64,000 nt of DNA from Methylobacterium sp. DB0501 (GCF_011043735.1 NZ_JAAKGV010000013.1:136066-200065), one strand, 5' to 3'. Shown: positions 45,055 through 54,325, counted from the first letter of the stretch. Made by a program: numbers and translations. Notes: generated from the letters alone by a model not told the origin.

Positions 45055-45065
45055 GACAGGTGTTG
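45047..45065 (+). terminator. hairpin after tRNA-Leu copy 2
   Basis: CAACACC, a 5-base loop CGACA, and GGTGTTG lie directly after the tRNA. It corresponds to the stem behind copy 1, with a different loop. Confidence 0.55.
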
Positions 45066-45216
45066 ATGCCGTCCCCGCAGCGGACGAGAACCACGTCTTC
45101 CCTAACGTTCCCGTCAGATCGATCCATGGTCGTGCCGTAACGGCAAGTGACCCGTCATGCCGGGCGAACCTCGCCGGGCCGCTCCGCGTTGGCTGTCGCC
45201 GACCGGAGGATCATCC

Positions 45217-45423
45217 ATGACCGACAGCCGCGAAGACCTGCTCACCGCCCGCCCGCACCTGACCCGCCGCGACGAGGATCGGGCCGCCGCCAAGGCCGGG
45301 GTGGCGCCGGCCGACCACGATGCCGCCCGCAGGGCAGACGCCCTCGATCCGGGCACCAGCACCACCGGCGAGGAGCCGCGTCCCCGGGTGCGCCCCTCCC
45401 CGGCCGGCGAGGGTGAAATCTGA
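45217..45423 (+). CDS. small hydrophilic protein of unknown function
   Basis: This 68-residue, charged protein starts MTDSREDLLTARPHLTRRDE and ends in PRVRPSPAGEGEI. The ATG at 45217 is preceded by GGAGGA at an ideal distance, the main reason to accept it. It has no membrane segment and many Arg, Asp, Glu and Ala residues; it is probably largely disordered. No family was recognised. It sits between the tRNA duplication and the large minus-strand protein of the motility operon. Confidence 0.6.
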   Translation: MTDSREDLLTARPHLTRRDEDRAAAKAGVAPADHDAARRADALDPGTSTTGEEPRPRVRPSPAGEGEI

Positions 45424-45602
45424 CATCGGATCCGGCCCGACCGCCAAGGTCCGGGCCGTCGGGCGCCAAGCGTGTATGCTCGAAGGCTTCACCTGATGCG
45501 GAGCCCCGGCGTCAGCCGTTACCGGCGCCACGACGTTCCGGATCCGGCAACCGCGACAAGCCGGCGCCGACGGGCGGTCGGCCGGACGGATCGCGCGGGG
45601 CT

Positions 45603-48600
45603 TCAGCCCGGCGCCGGCCCGCCGCTGCCGCGGGCCTCGGGGGCCGGGCTCCCGCCGGGTTGAGGCCCCGCGGCGGGCGTGCCGTCCTGCCCCGGCTTCG
45701 GCCGTTCCGGCGTGGCGCTCTCGGGGTAGCGCGCGCGGTAGGCGCGCAGGAATTCGGTCAGGGTCTCGGCGCTGGTCGCCTGGCGCACGAGGTTGCGGAA
45801 GGCCGCGGTGCCGGCGGCGTTCGGGGCGGCGACGAGGCCGAACGTGCGGGCATCCGGGCTGTCGGCCATCTTCGGGGTGTATTTCGTGCGCAGGCGGTCG
45901 AGGCTCAAGCTGTCCTCGGCCAGCGCGTAGCCGATCGCCGCCCGCATCACGTCGTTGCGCTCGGTGTCGGACAGGGGACCCGGATCGCGCCAGCGGGCGC
46001 CGAGCAGGGCCTCGTGCGCCTCCCCGGCCTCGCGCCAGCGGCGGGCGCCCCACAGGATGTCGCCGCGCAGGTGCGCCGCCTCCAGGCTCGCATTGCCGTC
46101 GAGCAGTTCGAGAGCGAGGTCGGTGCGCGACAGGTCGGACAGGGCGCGGGCCTCCAGCAGCAGGCGCGCGTCGCGGATCTGCCCCGGCAACTCGGGCAGG
46201 CGGGTGTTCTGCAGGACCTTGAGGGCTTTGAGCGGCTCGCCCTCCATCAGCCGCACGGTGGCGAGCCGCGCCGCCACGCTCGCCCGCGCCGCGCCGGTGA
46301 GGCGATTGTCGACCTGGTGCTGGAGGAGGTCGCCGGCGGCGTCGAGGAGGTCGAGGGCGACGAGGCGGTCGGCCAGCCGCCGCACGATCTCGTCGCCCTG
46401 GCGGCCGACCGGGGTGAACTCCTTGAAGTCGTAGAACAGCGCCAGGGCCTCGATCCGCCCCAGGCTGTCGCCGCGATCCGACAGGAACAGGCCTGAGAAC
46501 AGCGCCACCATGTCGTCGTGCAGGCCGCGGGTCGCCGGGTGGTCCGGATAGAGCCTGTTGGCCTTGCGGGCGGTCGCGAAGGCCTCGCGCCAGCGGCCGG
46601 CCCCGGCATAGAGCTGGCCGAGCCGGGCGAAGGCCCCGGCCTCCGCGTCGCCGTGCCACATCAGCGTCAGGCGTTCGAGCCGGTCGACCGCCGCCTCGGG
46701 CGTCATCGTGCCGGAGGCCCGGCCGAGATCGACCAGCCGCAGGATCGCCTGGACGGCCACCGGCGGGGCGGCGGTCTCGGCGATCTGCTGGTAGGCACGG
46801 CGTGCCTCGCCATCCTGGCCGATCGCCTCGGAGAACCGCGCCCTGAGGAAGGCGAGCCGGTCGCGCGGCAGCGCCCCCTCGACCAGCGGCGTCACGGCGG
46901 TGATCGCCCGCTGGGCGAAGGCCGGGTCCTTGGCATCGAGCGCCGCCTCGGCCGCCGCCAGGTAGAAGGTCAGCTGCAGGTCGTCGGGATAGGCCTCGAT
47001 CACCGGGAGGCCGGACTTGAAGGCGGCGAGCGCGGCGGCGCTGCGCCGACCGCGCGCATCGACGAGGCCGCGCCACAACCGCAGCTCCGGGTCCTGTGCC
47101 TGCTTGCTGTCGGCGGGGAGGAGGCCGGCCGCACGCGCCTCCTGCCCCAGCCCCAAGGCGGCGATGGCCGAGAGCAGACGCACCGGCCGCTCGGCGGCCA
47201 GGGCCGCGTCCTCCCGGGTCGCGAAGGCCAGCACCCCGGCGGCCTCGGCCGACAAGCCGTTGGCGAGAAACACCCGGGCGAGGTCGATGCGCGCGGCGGA
47301 GCGGGCCGGCCGCTCGGCCCCGGCGGCGGCGGCCTCCGCGGCGCGGATGCGGGCCCGCACGTCGCCGCGCTGATCCTCGCGCCAGCGCTCCGGCTGCACC
47401 ATCAGGGTGGAGGCGGATTGCGCGCCGGCCTCCGACACCTCCGCCACCGCCGGCGAGACCGACAGGCCGCCGGGCCGGGTGATCGTCACCTCGTTGAGGC
47501 CGGGACGCACCGCGATGTCGTCGGCCGCCGCCAGCACCGCCACGCCCTGCCGGCTCGGCAGCAGCTCGAACTCGACGAAGCGGCCGCGCTTCGGCACCCC
47601 GGCGATGCGCGGGCCGCGGGCGGTCACCACGGCGATGCGCTCGCCGTCGCGATCGAGCCACAGCGCGCCGCCGGGGCGGGCGAGCGGCACCGCCACCGCG
47701 GGCTTGCCGGTCGGATCGGCGCTGCGCTGCGGCGCCAGGGCGTCGCCGCCCGGCGCGCTGCCGTCGCCGAGCACTAGGTCCCAGCCCTGCCCCTCCCCCG
47801 CCGCGAGCTGGGCGAGGGTGCCGGGATCGAGCCGCAGACGTAAGGTCGTGAAGGCGCCCTCGATCTTCGGCCCCTCGGCGAGGCTCACCGGCGCCTCGGC
47901 AGGCCAGGCCGGCAGGCCGATCGCCCCGGTGGTCTCGAAGACCAGGGTGGCGAGGCCGCCGCGCTCGAACAGGGCCGCCGGAGGCCGGGTGGCGAACGGG
48001 AAGGCGATCCGCAGGCCCTGCCCGGTCCGGGTCACGCGGGCCTGGACCGGCCCGGAGGGAGCCGGCGGCTCGGCCGGGGCGCGGGCGCCGGCCGGGGGGG
48101 CGGGGGCCGCGGGCGGAGCGTCTTGCGCCTTCTCCACCGGCGCGGCCGGCTTGTCGGCGGTCGCCTTCTCGGCCACCGGCTTCTCGGGCGCGGCCTTCTC
48201 CGGCGCGGATTTCTCGGACGTGGATTTGCCCGCCGGCTTCACGAGATCGAGGACGTAGGAATCGTCCTCGCGGTAGCCCTCGGCCGTGGTGCCGTCGGCG
48301 AGCCGCAGGGTCAGCCGGGCGGCCTCCGCACCCGTCTCGGTGGCGAGCGTCGTCACGGCCGGCCGCAGGGCGACGCGGGCGTCGGCGGCCTCGACCGTGT
48401 AGGTGCCGGGGATGCGCAGGCGGATCTCGGACCCGGCGCGCTCGAACCCGACCTCGGTGTCCTTCGGCAGGCGCACCGAGAGCCGGGTCAGGGTCGGCAG
48501 GCGCGCCACTTCGAGGCGCAAGGGAACCGGGCGCCTCGCGGTCCGGGCCGCCTCGCGGCGCAGGCGCTCGTTCAGCTCCTCCGCCCGGCGGGTCAGGTCG

Positions 48601-49019
48601 GCGAGCACGTCCGGCGGCAGGCCCGGCGGCAGGCCGGTCCAGCCCTCGGGCATCAGGTCGATGAAGACCCGCTCGCCGGCCTCCAGCACGTTGATCTTGT
48701 AGGGCGCCTGGAGCGCGACGCGAAAGCCGGCGCCGTCCGGGTCGCGACGAACCTGGGTCACGTAGGCCGGCATCTCGGTGGCCAGGCGGTCGCGCTGGCC
48801 GGTCACCGGCTCGCGGAAGCTCACCACCAGCACGCCGCCGGTGACCTTGGCGGCCACCTTGACGTTGTGGTCGAAGGTGAGGGCGATGCGCCCGAAATTC
48901 GTCTGCTCGCTGCCCTGGATCGCGACGAGTTCGGCCGCCTCGGCCGCGCCCGCTCCGGCGGCCAGCCCCGCCAGCGCGATCAGTGCCGCCGCGCGGCGGC
49001 TCCTGCCCGTCGAACCCAT
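45603..49019 (-). CDS. large secreted protein with AMIN-like N-domain and TPR-like repeats (motility operon)
   Basis: The protein is about 1138 residues and starts after a signal peptide (SRRAAALIALAGLAAGAGAAE). Residues about 30-120 form a beta-rich domain resembling AMIN (ELVAIQGSEQTNFGRIALTF, VLVVSFREPV). Then come a second beta domain and a long Pro/Ala/Lys/Glu linker near 270-330. Further beta segments follow, and finally a helical TPR-like solenoid over the last 500 residues or more (for example LAFLRARFSEAIGQDGEARR, FARLGQLYAGAGRWREAFAT). It follows motE after 71 bp as the last gene of fliL-fliM-DUF6468-motE. It may be the functional counterpart of rhizobial MotC, the periplasmic partner of MotB that MotE chaperones. 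ATG 49052 is an alternative start. Confidence 0.75.
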   Translation of the reverse strand: MGSTGRSRRAAALIALAGLAAGAGAAEAAELVAIQGSEQTNFGRIALTFDHNVKVAAKVTGGVLVVSFREPVTGQRDRLATEMPAYVTQVRRDPDGAGFRVALQAPYKINVLEAGERVFIDLMPEGWTGLPPGLPPDVLADLTRRAEELNERLRREAARTARRPVPLRLEVARLPTLTRLSVRLPKDTEVGFERAGSEIRLRIPGTYTVEAADARVALRPAVTTLATETGAEAARLTLRLADGTTAEGYREDDSYVLDLVKPAGKSTSEKSAPEKAAPEKPVAEKATADKPAAPVEKAQDAPPAAPAPPAGARAPAEPPAPSGPVQARVTRTGQGLRIAFPFATRPPAALFERGGLATLVFETTGAIGLPAWPAEAPVSLAEGPKIEGAFTTLRLRLDPGTLAQLAAGEGQGWDLVLGDGSAPGGDALAPQRSADPTGKPAVAVPLARPGGALWLDRDGERIAVVTARGPRIAGVPKRGRFVEFELLPSRQGVAVLAAADDIAVRPGLNEVTITRPGGLSVSPAVAEVSEAGAQSASTLMVQPERWREDQRGDVRARIRAAEAAAAGAERPARSAARIDLARVFLANGLSAEAAGVLAFATREDAALAAERPVRLLSAIAALGLGQEARAAGLLPADSKQAQDPELRLWRGLVDARGRRSAAALAAFKSGLPVIEAYPDDLQLTFYLAAAEAALDAKDPAFAQRAITAVTPLVEGALPRDRLAFLRARFSEAIGQDGEARRAYQQIAETAAPPVAVQAILRLVDLGRASGTMTPEAAVDRLERLTLMWHGDAEAGAFARLGQLYAGAGRWREAFATARKANRLYPDHPATRGLHDDMVALFSGLFLSDRGDSLGRIEALALFYDFKEFTPVGRQGDEIVRRLADRLVALDLLDAAGDLLQHQVDNRLTGAARASVAARLATVRLMEGEPLKALKVLQNTRLPELPGQIRDARLLLEARALSDLSRTDLALELLDGNASLEAAHLRGDILWGARRWREAGEAHEALLGARWRDPGPLSDTERNDVMRAAIGYALAEDSLSLDRLRTKYTPKMADSPDARTFGLVAAPNAAGTAAFRNLVRQATSAETLTEFLRAYRARYPESATPERPKPGQDGTPAAGPQPGGSPAPEARGSGGPAPG

Positions 49020-49090
49020 CGCATCCGCCCGAAAACCCCGAGGCGGCACCATGCCGGCACAGGGCTAATGAGCGATTAAGCGGGCCCGCT

Positions 49091-50068
49091 TCAGCGCGTC
49101 CCGTCGATCGCCGGCAGCTCGCCGGGGGGGAGGCCCGGGGCCGCGGCGGCGGATTTCGGGCCACCGGCGCCGCGGGCGCGCTGGGCGAGCGCCACGGTCA
49201 GGCGCTCGGCCGCCTCCGGCTGCATCACCGCCAGCACCTCGGCCATCTTGCGCGGGTTCATGGCGACCACCACCGGTACCAGCACGTCGAGCTTCAGCCG
49301 GTCGAAGACCCGGGCGGCCTCCTTCGGCTTCATCGTCTCGTACATCGTGACCAGGGACTTGAGCCCCGCGGCCTCGGCCTCGGCGCGCTTCGCCGCCGCG
49401 TCATCGCCCTTCTGCTCCAGGATCTTGAGATCGTTGATGCGGGTCTCGAGCTTGCGCTCGGCATTTTCGATCAGCTGCTCGCGGGTCTCGAGGTCGCGGG
49501 AGCGCTGCTGCAGCGCGTCGCGCCGCGCGCCGAGCTTCTCGAGGATCGCCCGCTCGGAGGACGAGACCGGCTCGGCGGCCGGCCGCACCGGCTCGGGCGG
49601 GGGCGCCGCCGCGGACGGCGCCGGGGCCGTCTCCTTGGGCGAGACCGAGCCGGTGATCGTCGGGTCGAGGGGCTCGTAGCCCGAACGGGCATGGACCAGC
49701 ATCTCGGCGAAGCGCTCGCCGGTCGAGGGGCCGGCCTCGAGGACGGCCAGCACCTTCAGGAGCAGCAGCCCCGAGGCCGCTACCGCCACCGCGTCGACGA
49801 GGCGCAGGCGGATCAGCGGCCCGCGCCAGGCCGCGTTCGTCAGCAGGCGCTGCACCAGGACGGCGACCGAGGCGGGGGCCTGCGGCAGCTTGGCGGGCAG
49901 CGTGCCGGCGGCGGGCTTCGGCGCGGCGGGTTTCGCCGCAGCCGGTGACGCGGCGGCGGCCCTGGCGGCGGGAGCGGCCGCGCCGGTGCCGGCGGCCCCG
50001 GGTGCTGCGGCATCGGGAGCTGTCGGGGGCAGCCCGGCGAAGCGGCGCAGGAGCAGCGCGAGGGTCAT
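49091..50068 (-). CDS. motE: MotE family motility protein (MgtE_N-like)
   Basis: This 325-residue protein has a Pro/Ala-rich N-terminus, one membrane helix (about residues 91-111, VDAVAVAASGLLLLKVLAVL) and a coiled coil (RDALQQRSRDLETREQLIEN). Its C-terminal MgtE_N-type helical domain is MKPKEAARVFDRLKLDVLVP and MNPRKMAEVLAVMQPEAAER. In rhizobia MotE is a periplasmic chaperone for MotC and needed for motility; the domain also appears in FliG-like proteins. The ATG overlaps the DUF6468 stop by four bases. The start chosen gives the shortest protein keeping the overlap. Confidence 0.8.
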   Translation of the reverse strand: MTLALLLRRFAGLPPTAPDAAAPGAAGTGAAAPAARAAAASPAAAKPAAPKPAAGTLPAKLPQAPASVAVLVQRLLTNAAWRGPLIRLRLVDAVAVAASGLLLLKVLAVLEAGPSTGERFAEMLVHARSGYEPLDPTITGSVSPKETAPAPSAAAPPPEPVRPAAEPVSSSERAILEKLGARRDALQQRSRDLETREQLIENAERKLETRINDLKILEQKGDDAAAKRAEAEAAGLKSLVTMYETMKPKEAARVFDRLKLDVLVPVVVAMNPRKMAEVLAVMQPEAAERLTVALAQRARGAGGPKSAAAAPGLPPGELPAIDGTR

Positions 50069-50700
50069 GCGGCCTGGGCCTGCAGGCGGCTCAGGGCGCG
50101 CTCGCTGAGGGCGCGGGCGGCGGCGGCGGCGGCGCCGAGGCGCTCGCTGGTCGAGACCGGCCGCGGCTCGGGCGCGGGCGCCGCCGTCGGGGCGGCCTGC
50201 GGCGCGACGGCGGTGGGCTGGACGGGGGCATGGGAGGCCGGCATCGGCCCGGGCTGGGCTACCGGGCCGGGCGCTTGGGTAAAGGCCGCAGGCGCCTGGG
50301 CAAAGGCCGCAGGCGCCTGGGCAAAGGCCGCCGGCGTCTGGGCGAAGGCCGCCATCTCGCCCGGCGCCGCGGCCCGGGCCTGGGCGACGATGCGGCCGAT
50401 GCGGGACAGCACCTCGTCGCCGGCCTGGAGCTGGGCGGCGAGGTCGGCATTGGTGCGCTCGGCCAGGCGCAGGCGCTCGGCCAGGGTGCGGTCGCATTCG
50501 GCGAGCGTGGTGCGCAGGCCCATGATGGCGCGCTCGGCCGACTCGGTCGCCCCCATCAGGTCGCCGATGGTCTGACGCATCGCCGTCTCGTCACCCTTGA
50601 GGCGGGTGATGCGGCGCCCGAGGCTGACCGAGGTGGCGATGCAGGCGACGAGCAGAACCGCCACCAGCAGGTCGGCCAGGATGCTGACGATCAGGCTCAC
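50065..50700 (-). CDS. DUF6468 membrane protein of the flagellar operon
   Basis: This 211-residue protein has one N-terminal membrane helix (SLIVSILADLLVAVLLVACI), a coiled coil (RRITRLKGDETAMRQTIGDL ... LAERLRLAERTNADLAAQLQ) and a low-complexity stretch of near-identical AFAQAPA repeats. This arrangement matches DUF6468, a family found only beside fliM/motE in alphaproteobacteria. It probably serves the motor, but its role is undefined. It is followed by motE in a 4-bp overlap and preceded by fliM after 41 bp. Confidence 0.8.
   Translation of the reverse strand: MSLIVSILADLLVAVLLVACIATSVSLGRRITRLKGDETAMRQTIGDLMGATESAERAIMGLRTTLAECDRTLAERLRLAERTNADLAAQLQAGDEVLSRIGRIVAQARAAAPGEMAAFAQTPAAFAQAPAAFAQAPAAFTQAPGPVAQPGPMPASHAPVQPTAVAPQAAPTAAPAPEPRPVSTSERLGAAAAAARALSERALSRLQAQAA
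50271..50350. repeat. 21-bp tandem repeat inside the DUF6468 gene
   Basis: About 3.5 copies of a 21-bp unit (GGCGCCTGGGCAAAGGCCGCA-type, 20 bp of it written here as GCGCCTGGGCAAAGGCCGCA) encode AFAQAPA repeats. The unit keeps the frame, so copy number could vary without breaking the gene. Confidence 0.75.
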
Positions 50701-50741
50701 GGTACGGCCTCACTCCGGAAAAGGGACAGGGACATGCGGCG

Positions 50742-51956
50742 CTAGCCGTCCTTGCGGTTCTGCATTGAGGCCTCGAAGGCCGCGAAGGTGGTGCGGGCGC
50801 GCCGCAGGGGGCGCGTCACCTGCACGGCGATGCTGTCGTCGAGCCGGCCGATCCGCCCCTGCGTCATCGCCCAGTCGCCGCAGCGCAGGGTGATGAGGTC
50901 GGCGGGCTTGGCGTCGAACATGATCGTGTCGCCGACCTCCAGCGACAGCACGCGGCGCAGCGGCAGCGACACCTCGTGCAGGACCGCTTCGACGGCGACG
51001 TCGGCCTGGAAGATCTCGGTGGCGAGGTGCCCCTCCCAGATGTGGTCGCGGCCGAGCTTCTCGCCCATGAAGCTCTGGAGGAGCAGGTCACGGATCGGCT
51101 CGATCGTGGCGTAGGGGAACAGGATCTGGAGGAGGCCGCCGCGGCCCTCCATGTCGAGCTTGAGGTCGATCAGGATCGCGGCGTTCGCCGGCCGGGTGAT
51201 GGTGGCGAAGCGCGGGTTGGTCTCGATCCGGTCGATGAGGAAGCGCACCGGCGAGAGCGGCTGGAACGACGCTTCGAGGTCGCCGAGGATGATCTCGACC
51301 ATCCGGCGCACCAGCTGCATCTCGATCGGCGTGAACGGCCGGCCGTCGAGGCGGATGCTGGTGCCGCCGCGCTTGCCGCCGAGCAGGAGGTCGAGGGTCG
51401 AGTAGGCGAGGTTCGACTCGACCGTGACGAGGCCCGAATTCTCCCAGGCATCGGCCCGGAACACCCCGAGCAGGGTCGGCAGCGGGATCGCGTTCAGGTA
51501 GTCGCCGAAGCGCACCGAGGTGATGTTGTCGAGGGTGACCTCGACGTTGTCCTGGAAGAAGTTGCGTAACGAGGTCGACAACAACCGGATCATCCGGTCG
51601 AAGACGATCTCGAGCATCGGCAGGCGCTCGTACGAGACGACGCCCGAATCGACGATCGCCCGGATGCCGCCGGCGCCCGAGGCCGAGAGCTCGCGCAGCG
51701 AGAACCCGAGGACCTGGTCGATCTCCTCCTGGTTCAGGATGCGGTCGTTGCCGGCGAGCTCGGGGAGGTTCTCGGCCTCGCCCTCGTCGATCATGTTGGC
51801 CCATTCGGCCGCCATGTCGCTCGCCTGGGTGGCGGTGCCCTGCTCCGCCAGCGCCGCGCCCCATTCCTCGGCGAGCGAGGCGTCGCCGCCGCCGCCTTGC
51901 TCGATCAGGGCCGCCGCCCAGTCGTCCTCGTCGATGGTGTCGTCAGGTCCGGCCAC
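50742..51956 (-). CDS. fliM: flagellar motor switch protein FliM
   Basis: This 404-residue cytoplasmic protein is part of the C-ring that sets rotation direction after CheY binding. Typical stretches are ILNQEEIDQVLGFSL, the FliM opening before the middle domain, and LPMLEIVFDRMIRLLSTSLR. TSVRFGDYLNAIPLPTLLGV and the C-terminal SpoA-like segment (VGDTIMFDAKPADLITLRCG) follow. An acidic, Glu/Asp-rich N-terminal extension of about 75 residues is longer than in E. coli FliM. It is 27 bp after fliL and starts the rest of this minus-strand operon. Confidence 0.94.
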   Translation of the reverse strand: MAGPDDTIDEDDWAAALIEQGGGGDASLAEEWGAALAEQGTATQASDMAAEWANMIDEGEAENLPELAGNDRILNQEEIDQVLGFSLRELSASGAGGIRAIVDSGVVSYERLPMLEIVFDRMIRLLSTSLRNFFQDNVEVTLDNITSVRFGDYLNAIPLPTLLGVFRADAWENSGLVTVESNLAYSTLDLLLGGKRGGTSIRLDGRPFTPIEMQLVRRMVEIILGDLEASFQPLSPVRFLIDRIETNPRFATITRPANAAILIDLKLDMEGRGGLLQILFPYATIEPIRDLLLQSFMGEKLGRDHIWEGHLATEIFQADVAVEAVLHEVSLPLRRVLSLEVGDTIMFDAKPADLITLRCGDWAMTQGRIGRLDDSIAVQVTRPLRRARTTFAAFEASMQNRKDG

Positions 51957-51983
51957 GGGAATCCCGAAATTCGCTGGAGAGGC

Positions 51984-52493
51984 CTACTGGATGGTGAAGT
52001 CCTTGAAGAGCACCGCGTCGACCTTGGCGGGGTAGACCGCCACGTTGACCCGCCGCAGCAGCTCTTCCCGCAGGCGGTAGGTGCCGCCCGCCGCCTCGAA
52101 GTCGCCGACGCGCAACTCGCGCACGAAGACCTGGAACGTGTCCTCGACCCGCGGCATCAGCGGCTGGATCTCGGCCACCACTTTGGCATCCCGCACCTCG
52201 AGGGCGACCTTCAGGCGCAGGAAGCGCGGCTGGGTCTGCCCGGGCTCGGGCAGCAGGTTCATGGTCATCTCGCGGACGTCCATGAACGCCACCGGCAGCT
52301 TCTGCTCGGCCGCCGGCTTCTCGGCATGGGCCGCGCGGCTGCGCATCACCATGAAGCCGCCGCCGCCCCCGGCCGCCAGCAGCAGGACGGCGCCGATGAT
52401 GATGATCAGCTTCTTCTTCGACCCGCCGGCGGGGGCGGCGCCCTCCTCGCCCTCGGCCTCCGGAGCCGGTGTCTTCTTCGGCTTCTTGGCCAT
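51984..52493 (-). CDS. fliL: flagellar basal-body protein FliL
   Basis: This 169-residue inner-membrane protein of the basal body helps stator and torque function. It has a Lys/Glu-rich N-terminus, a membrane helix (about residues 29-50, LIIIIGAVLLLAAGGGGGFM) and a periplasmic FliL domain. The C-terminus is VNVAVYPAKVDAVLFKDFTI. It heads the operon fliL-fliM-DUF6468-motE-TPR gene and is divergent from flgF across 278 bp. Confidence 0.92.
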   Translation of the reverse strand: MAKKPKKTPAPEAEGEEGAAPAGGSKKKLIIIIGAVLLLAAGGGGGFMVMRSRAAHAEKPAAEQKLPVAFMDVREMTMNLLPEPGQTQPRFLRLKVALEVRDAKVVAEIQPLMPRVEDTFQVFVRELRVGDFEAAGGTYRLREELLRRVNVAVYPAKVDAVLFKDFTIQ

Positions 52494-52771
52494 CGCCTGC
52501 CGCTCAAATCCTGGAAAACCCGTCGCCGGGACGTGCTGGAGAATGTGCGGAAGACGGTTAACGCGCCGTTAAGGCGGCAAATTCTGCCCGGTCGAACCTG
52601 CCGGGTCGGCACGAAACGACGCGTCCGCCCGGCCGCCTCGATTAACCAAGCATTTGCCATGACAGCGAAAATCCGGGTGCCCGCGGCTGGCACGGCCCCT
52701 GCGATCATCAGGTCGGGTCCGCCGCTGGGGAGCGGGGTGGCCCACCATCACGCATCGTCGGGGAGTAGCCG

Positions 52772-53518
52772 GTGCAGAACGCTCAGTTGATCGGGCTCTC
52801 GTCCCAGATGGCCCTCGGGCGCGAGCTCGAGGTCATCGCCAACAACATGGCCAACGTCACCACGACGGGCTTCAAGGCGCGCTCGACACGCTTCCAGGAA
52901 TACCTGATGCCGAAGGCGAGCGCGGAGACCTTCCAGCGCCCCGACCGCAAGCTGTCCTACGTCATCGATTCGGGCACGCCGCTCGACCTCACGCAGGGGG
53001 CGATCGAGGCGACCGGCAACCCGCTGAACGCCGCGATCCGCGGCGAGGCGTTCTTCGCCGTGCAGACGCCGCAGGGCGAGCGCTACACCCGCAACGGCGC
53101 CTTCGAGCTGAACGCGCAGGGCCAGATCGTGACGAGCGACGGCTACCCCGTCCTCGGCGACGGCGGCCCGATCCAGATCGGCCAGCAGGAGACCGGGCTC
53201 GCACTCGGGCCGGACGGGACGATCTCGACCAACCAGGGCACCCGCGGCCGCTTGCGCCTCGTCACCTTCGCCAACCCGCAGGCGCTGACGAATGCCGGCG
53301 GGAACCTCTATTCGTCGGTCGGGGCGCCGCAACCGGCGGGCCCGCAGGGGCGGATCGAGCCCGGCGCGCTCGAGCGCTCGAACGTCCGCCCGGTGCTGGC
53401 GATGACCCGGATGCTGGAGGTGAACCGCACCTACCAGCTCGTCTCCGACACGGTCTCGCGGCTCGATTCCCTGCGCGGCTCGGCGATCCAGCGCCTCGCC
53501 GACGTCGGCTCGGCGTAA
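52772..53518 (+). CDS. flgF: flagellar basal-body rod protein FlgF
   Basis: This 248-residue protein of the proximal rod carries the N-terminal rod signature IANNMANVTTTGFKARSTRF. The C-terminal EVNRTYQLVSDTVSRLDSLR matches the helix pairing of FlgF/FlgG. The start is GTG at 52772, preceded by GGGGAG. The gene is divergent from fliL and followed by flgG after 15 bp. Confidence 0.94.
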   Translation: MQNAQLIGLSSQMALGRELEVIANNMANVTTTGFKARSTRFQEYLMPKASAETFQRPDRKLSYVIDSGTPLDLTQGAIEATGNPLNAAIRGEAFFAVQTPQGERYTRNGAFELNAQGQIVTSDGYPVLGDGGPIQIGQQETGLALGPDGTISTNQGTRGRLRLVTFANPQALTNAGGNLYSSVGAPQPAGPQGRIEPGALERSNVRPVLAMTRMLEVNRTYQLVSDTVSRLDSLRGSAIQRLADVGSA

Positions 53519-53533
53519 GGGAGCACCCACACG

Positions 53534-54325
53534 ATGCGCGCGCTCTACGCCGCCGCCACCGGCATGGCGGCCCAGGAACTCAACGTCCAGGTCATCTCGA
53601 ACAACATCGCGAACCTGCGCACCACCGGCTACAAGCGCCAGCAGGCGCATTTCCAGGATCTGCTCTACCAGAACCTGCGCCGGGCCGGCAGCGCGACCTC
53701 GGACCAGAACAACCAGCTGCCGGCGGGCCTCGCCCTCGGCTCGGGCGTGAAGACCACCTCGACCGCCCGGGTGATGTCGCAGGGCACCCTGACCTCGACC
53801 GAGAAGACCTACGATATCGCCGTGCGCGGCGAGGGCTTCTTCCAGGTCACGATGCCGGACGGGCGCACCTCCTACACCCGCGACGGCTCGTTCGACCTCG
53901 ATTCGCAGGGGCAGATCGTCACCCGCGAAGGCTACCTGATGAACCCGAACATCACGGTGCCGAACAACGCCACCAGCGTGACGATCAGCGCCTCTGGCAT
54001 CGTGCAGGCGACGATCCCCGGCCAGACCGCGCCGCAGAATCTCGGCCAGATCCAGATGGCCCGGTTCGTCAACAAGGTCGGCCTCGAATCGATCGGCGAC
54101 AACCTGTTCGTCGAGACCCTGGCCTCGGGGCCGCCGATCACCGGCAATCCCGGCACCGACGGCTTCGGCAACCTGCAGCAGAGCTACCTCGAAGAGGCCA
54201 ACGTCAACGCGGTCTCGGAGATCTCCTCGCTGATCGCCGCGCAGCGCGCCTACGAGATGAACTCGAAGGTCGTGACCGCCGCCGACCAGATGCTGTCCAC
54301 CACCTCGCAGATGTTCCGCGGATGA
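53534..54325 (+). CDS. flgG: flagellar distal rod protein FlgG
   Basis: This 263-residue protein forms the distal rod. It has ISNNIANLRTTGYKRQQAHF near the N-terminus, the FlgG-specific insertion, and the C-terminal QQSYLEEANVNAVSEISSLI / YEMNSKVVTAADQMLSTTSQ motif. Its stop overlaps the flgA start (ATGA). Confidence 0.96.
   Translation: MRALYAAATGMAAQELNVQVISNNIANLRTTGYKRQQAHFQDLLYQNLRRAGSATSDQNNQLPAGLALGSGVKTTSTARVMSQGTLTSTEKTYDIAVRGEGFFQVTMPDGRTSYTRDGSFDLDSQGQIVTREGYLMNPNITVPNNATSVTISASGIVQATIPGQTAPQNLGQIQMARFVNKVGLESIGDNLFVETLASGPPITGNPGTDGFGNLQQSYLEEANVNAVSEISSLIAAQRAYEMNSKVVTAADQMLSTTSQMFRG

Noticed and set aside
45211..49164. A minus-strand open frame of about 1300 codons overlapping the TPR-like protein
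   Set aside because: It is another frame of the same strand with Arg/Pro-rich composition and no domains. The accepted frame has a signal peptide, beta domain and helical repeats.
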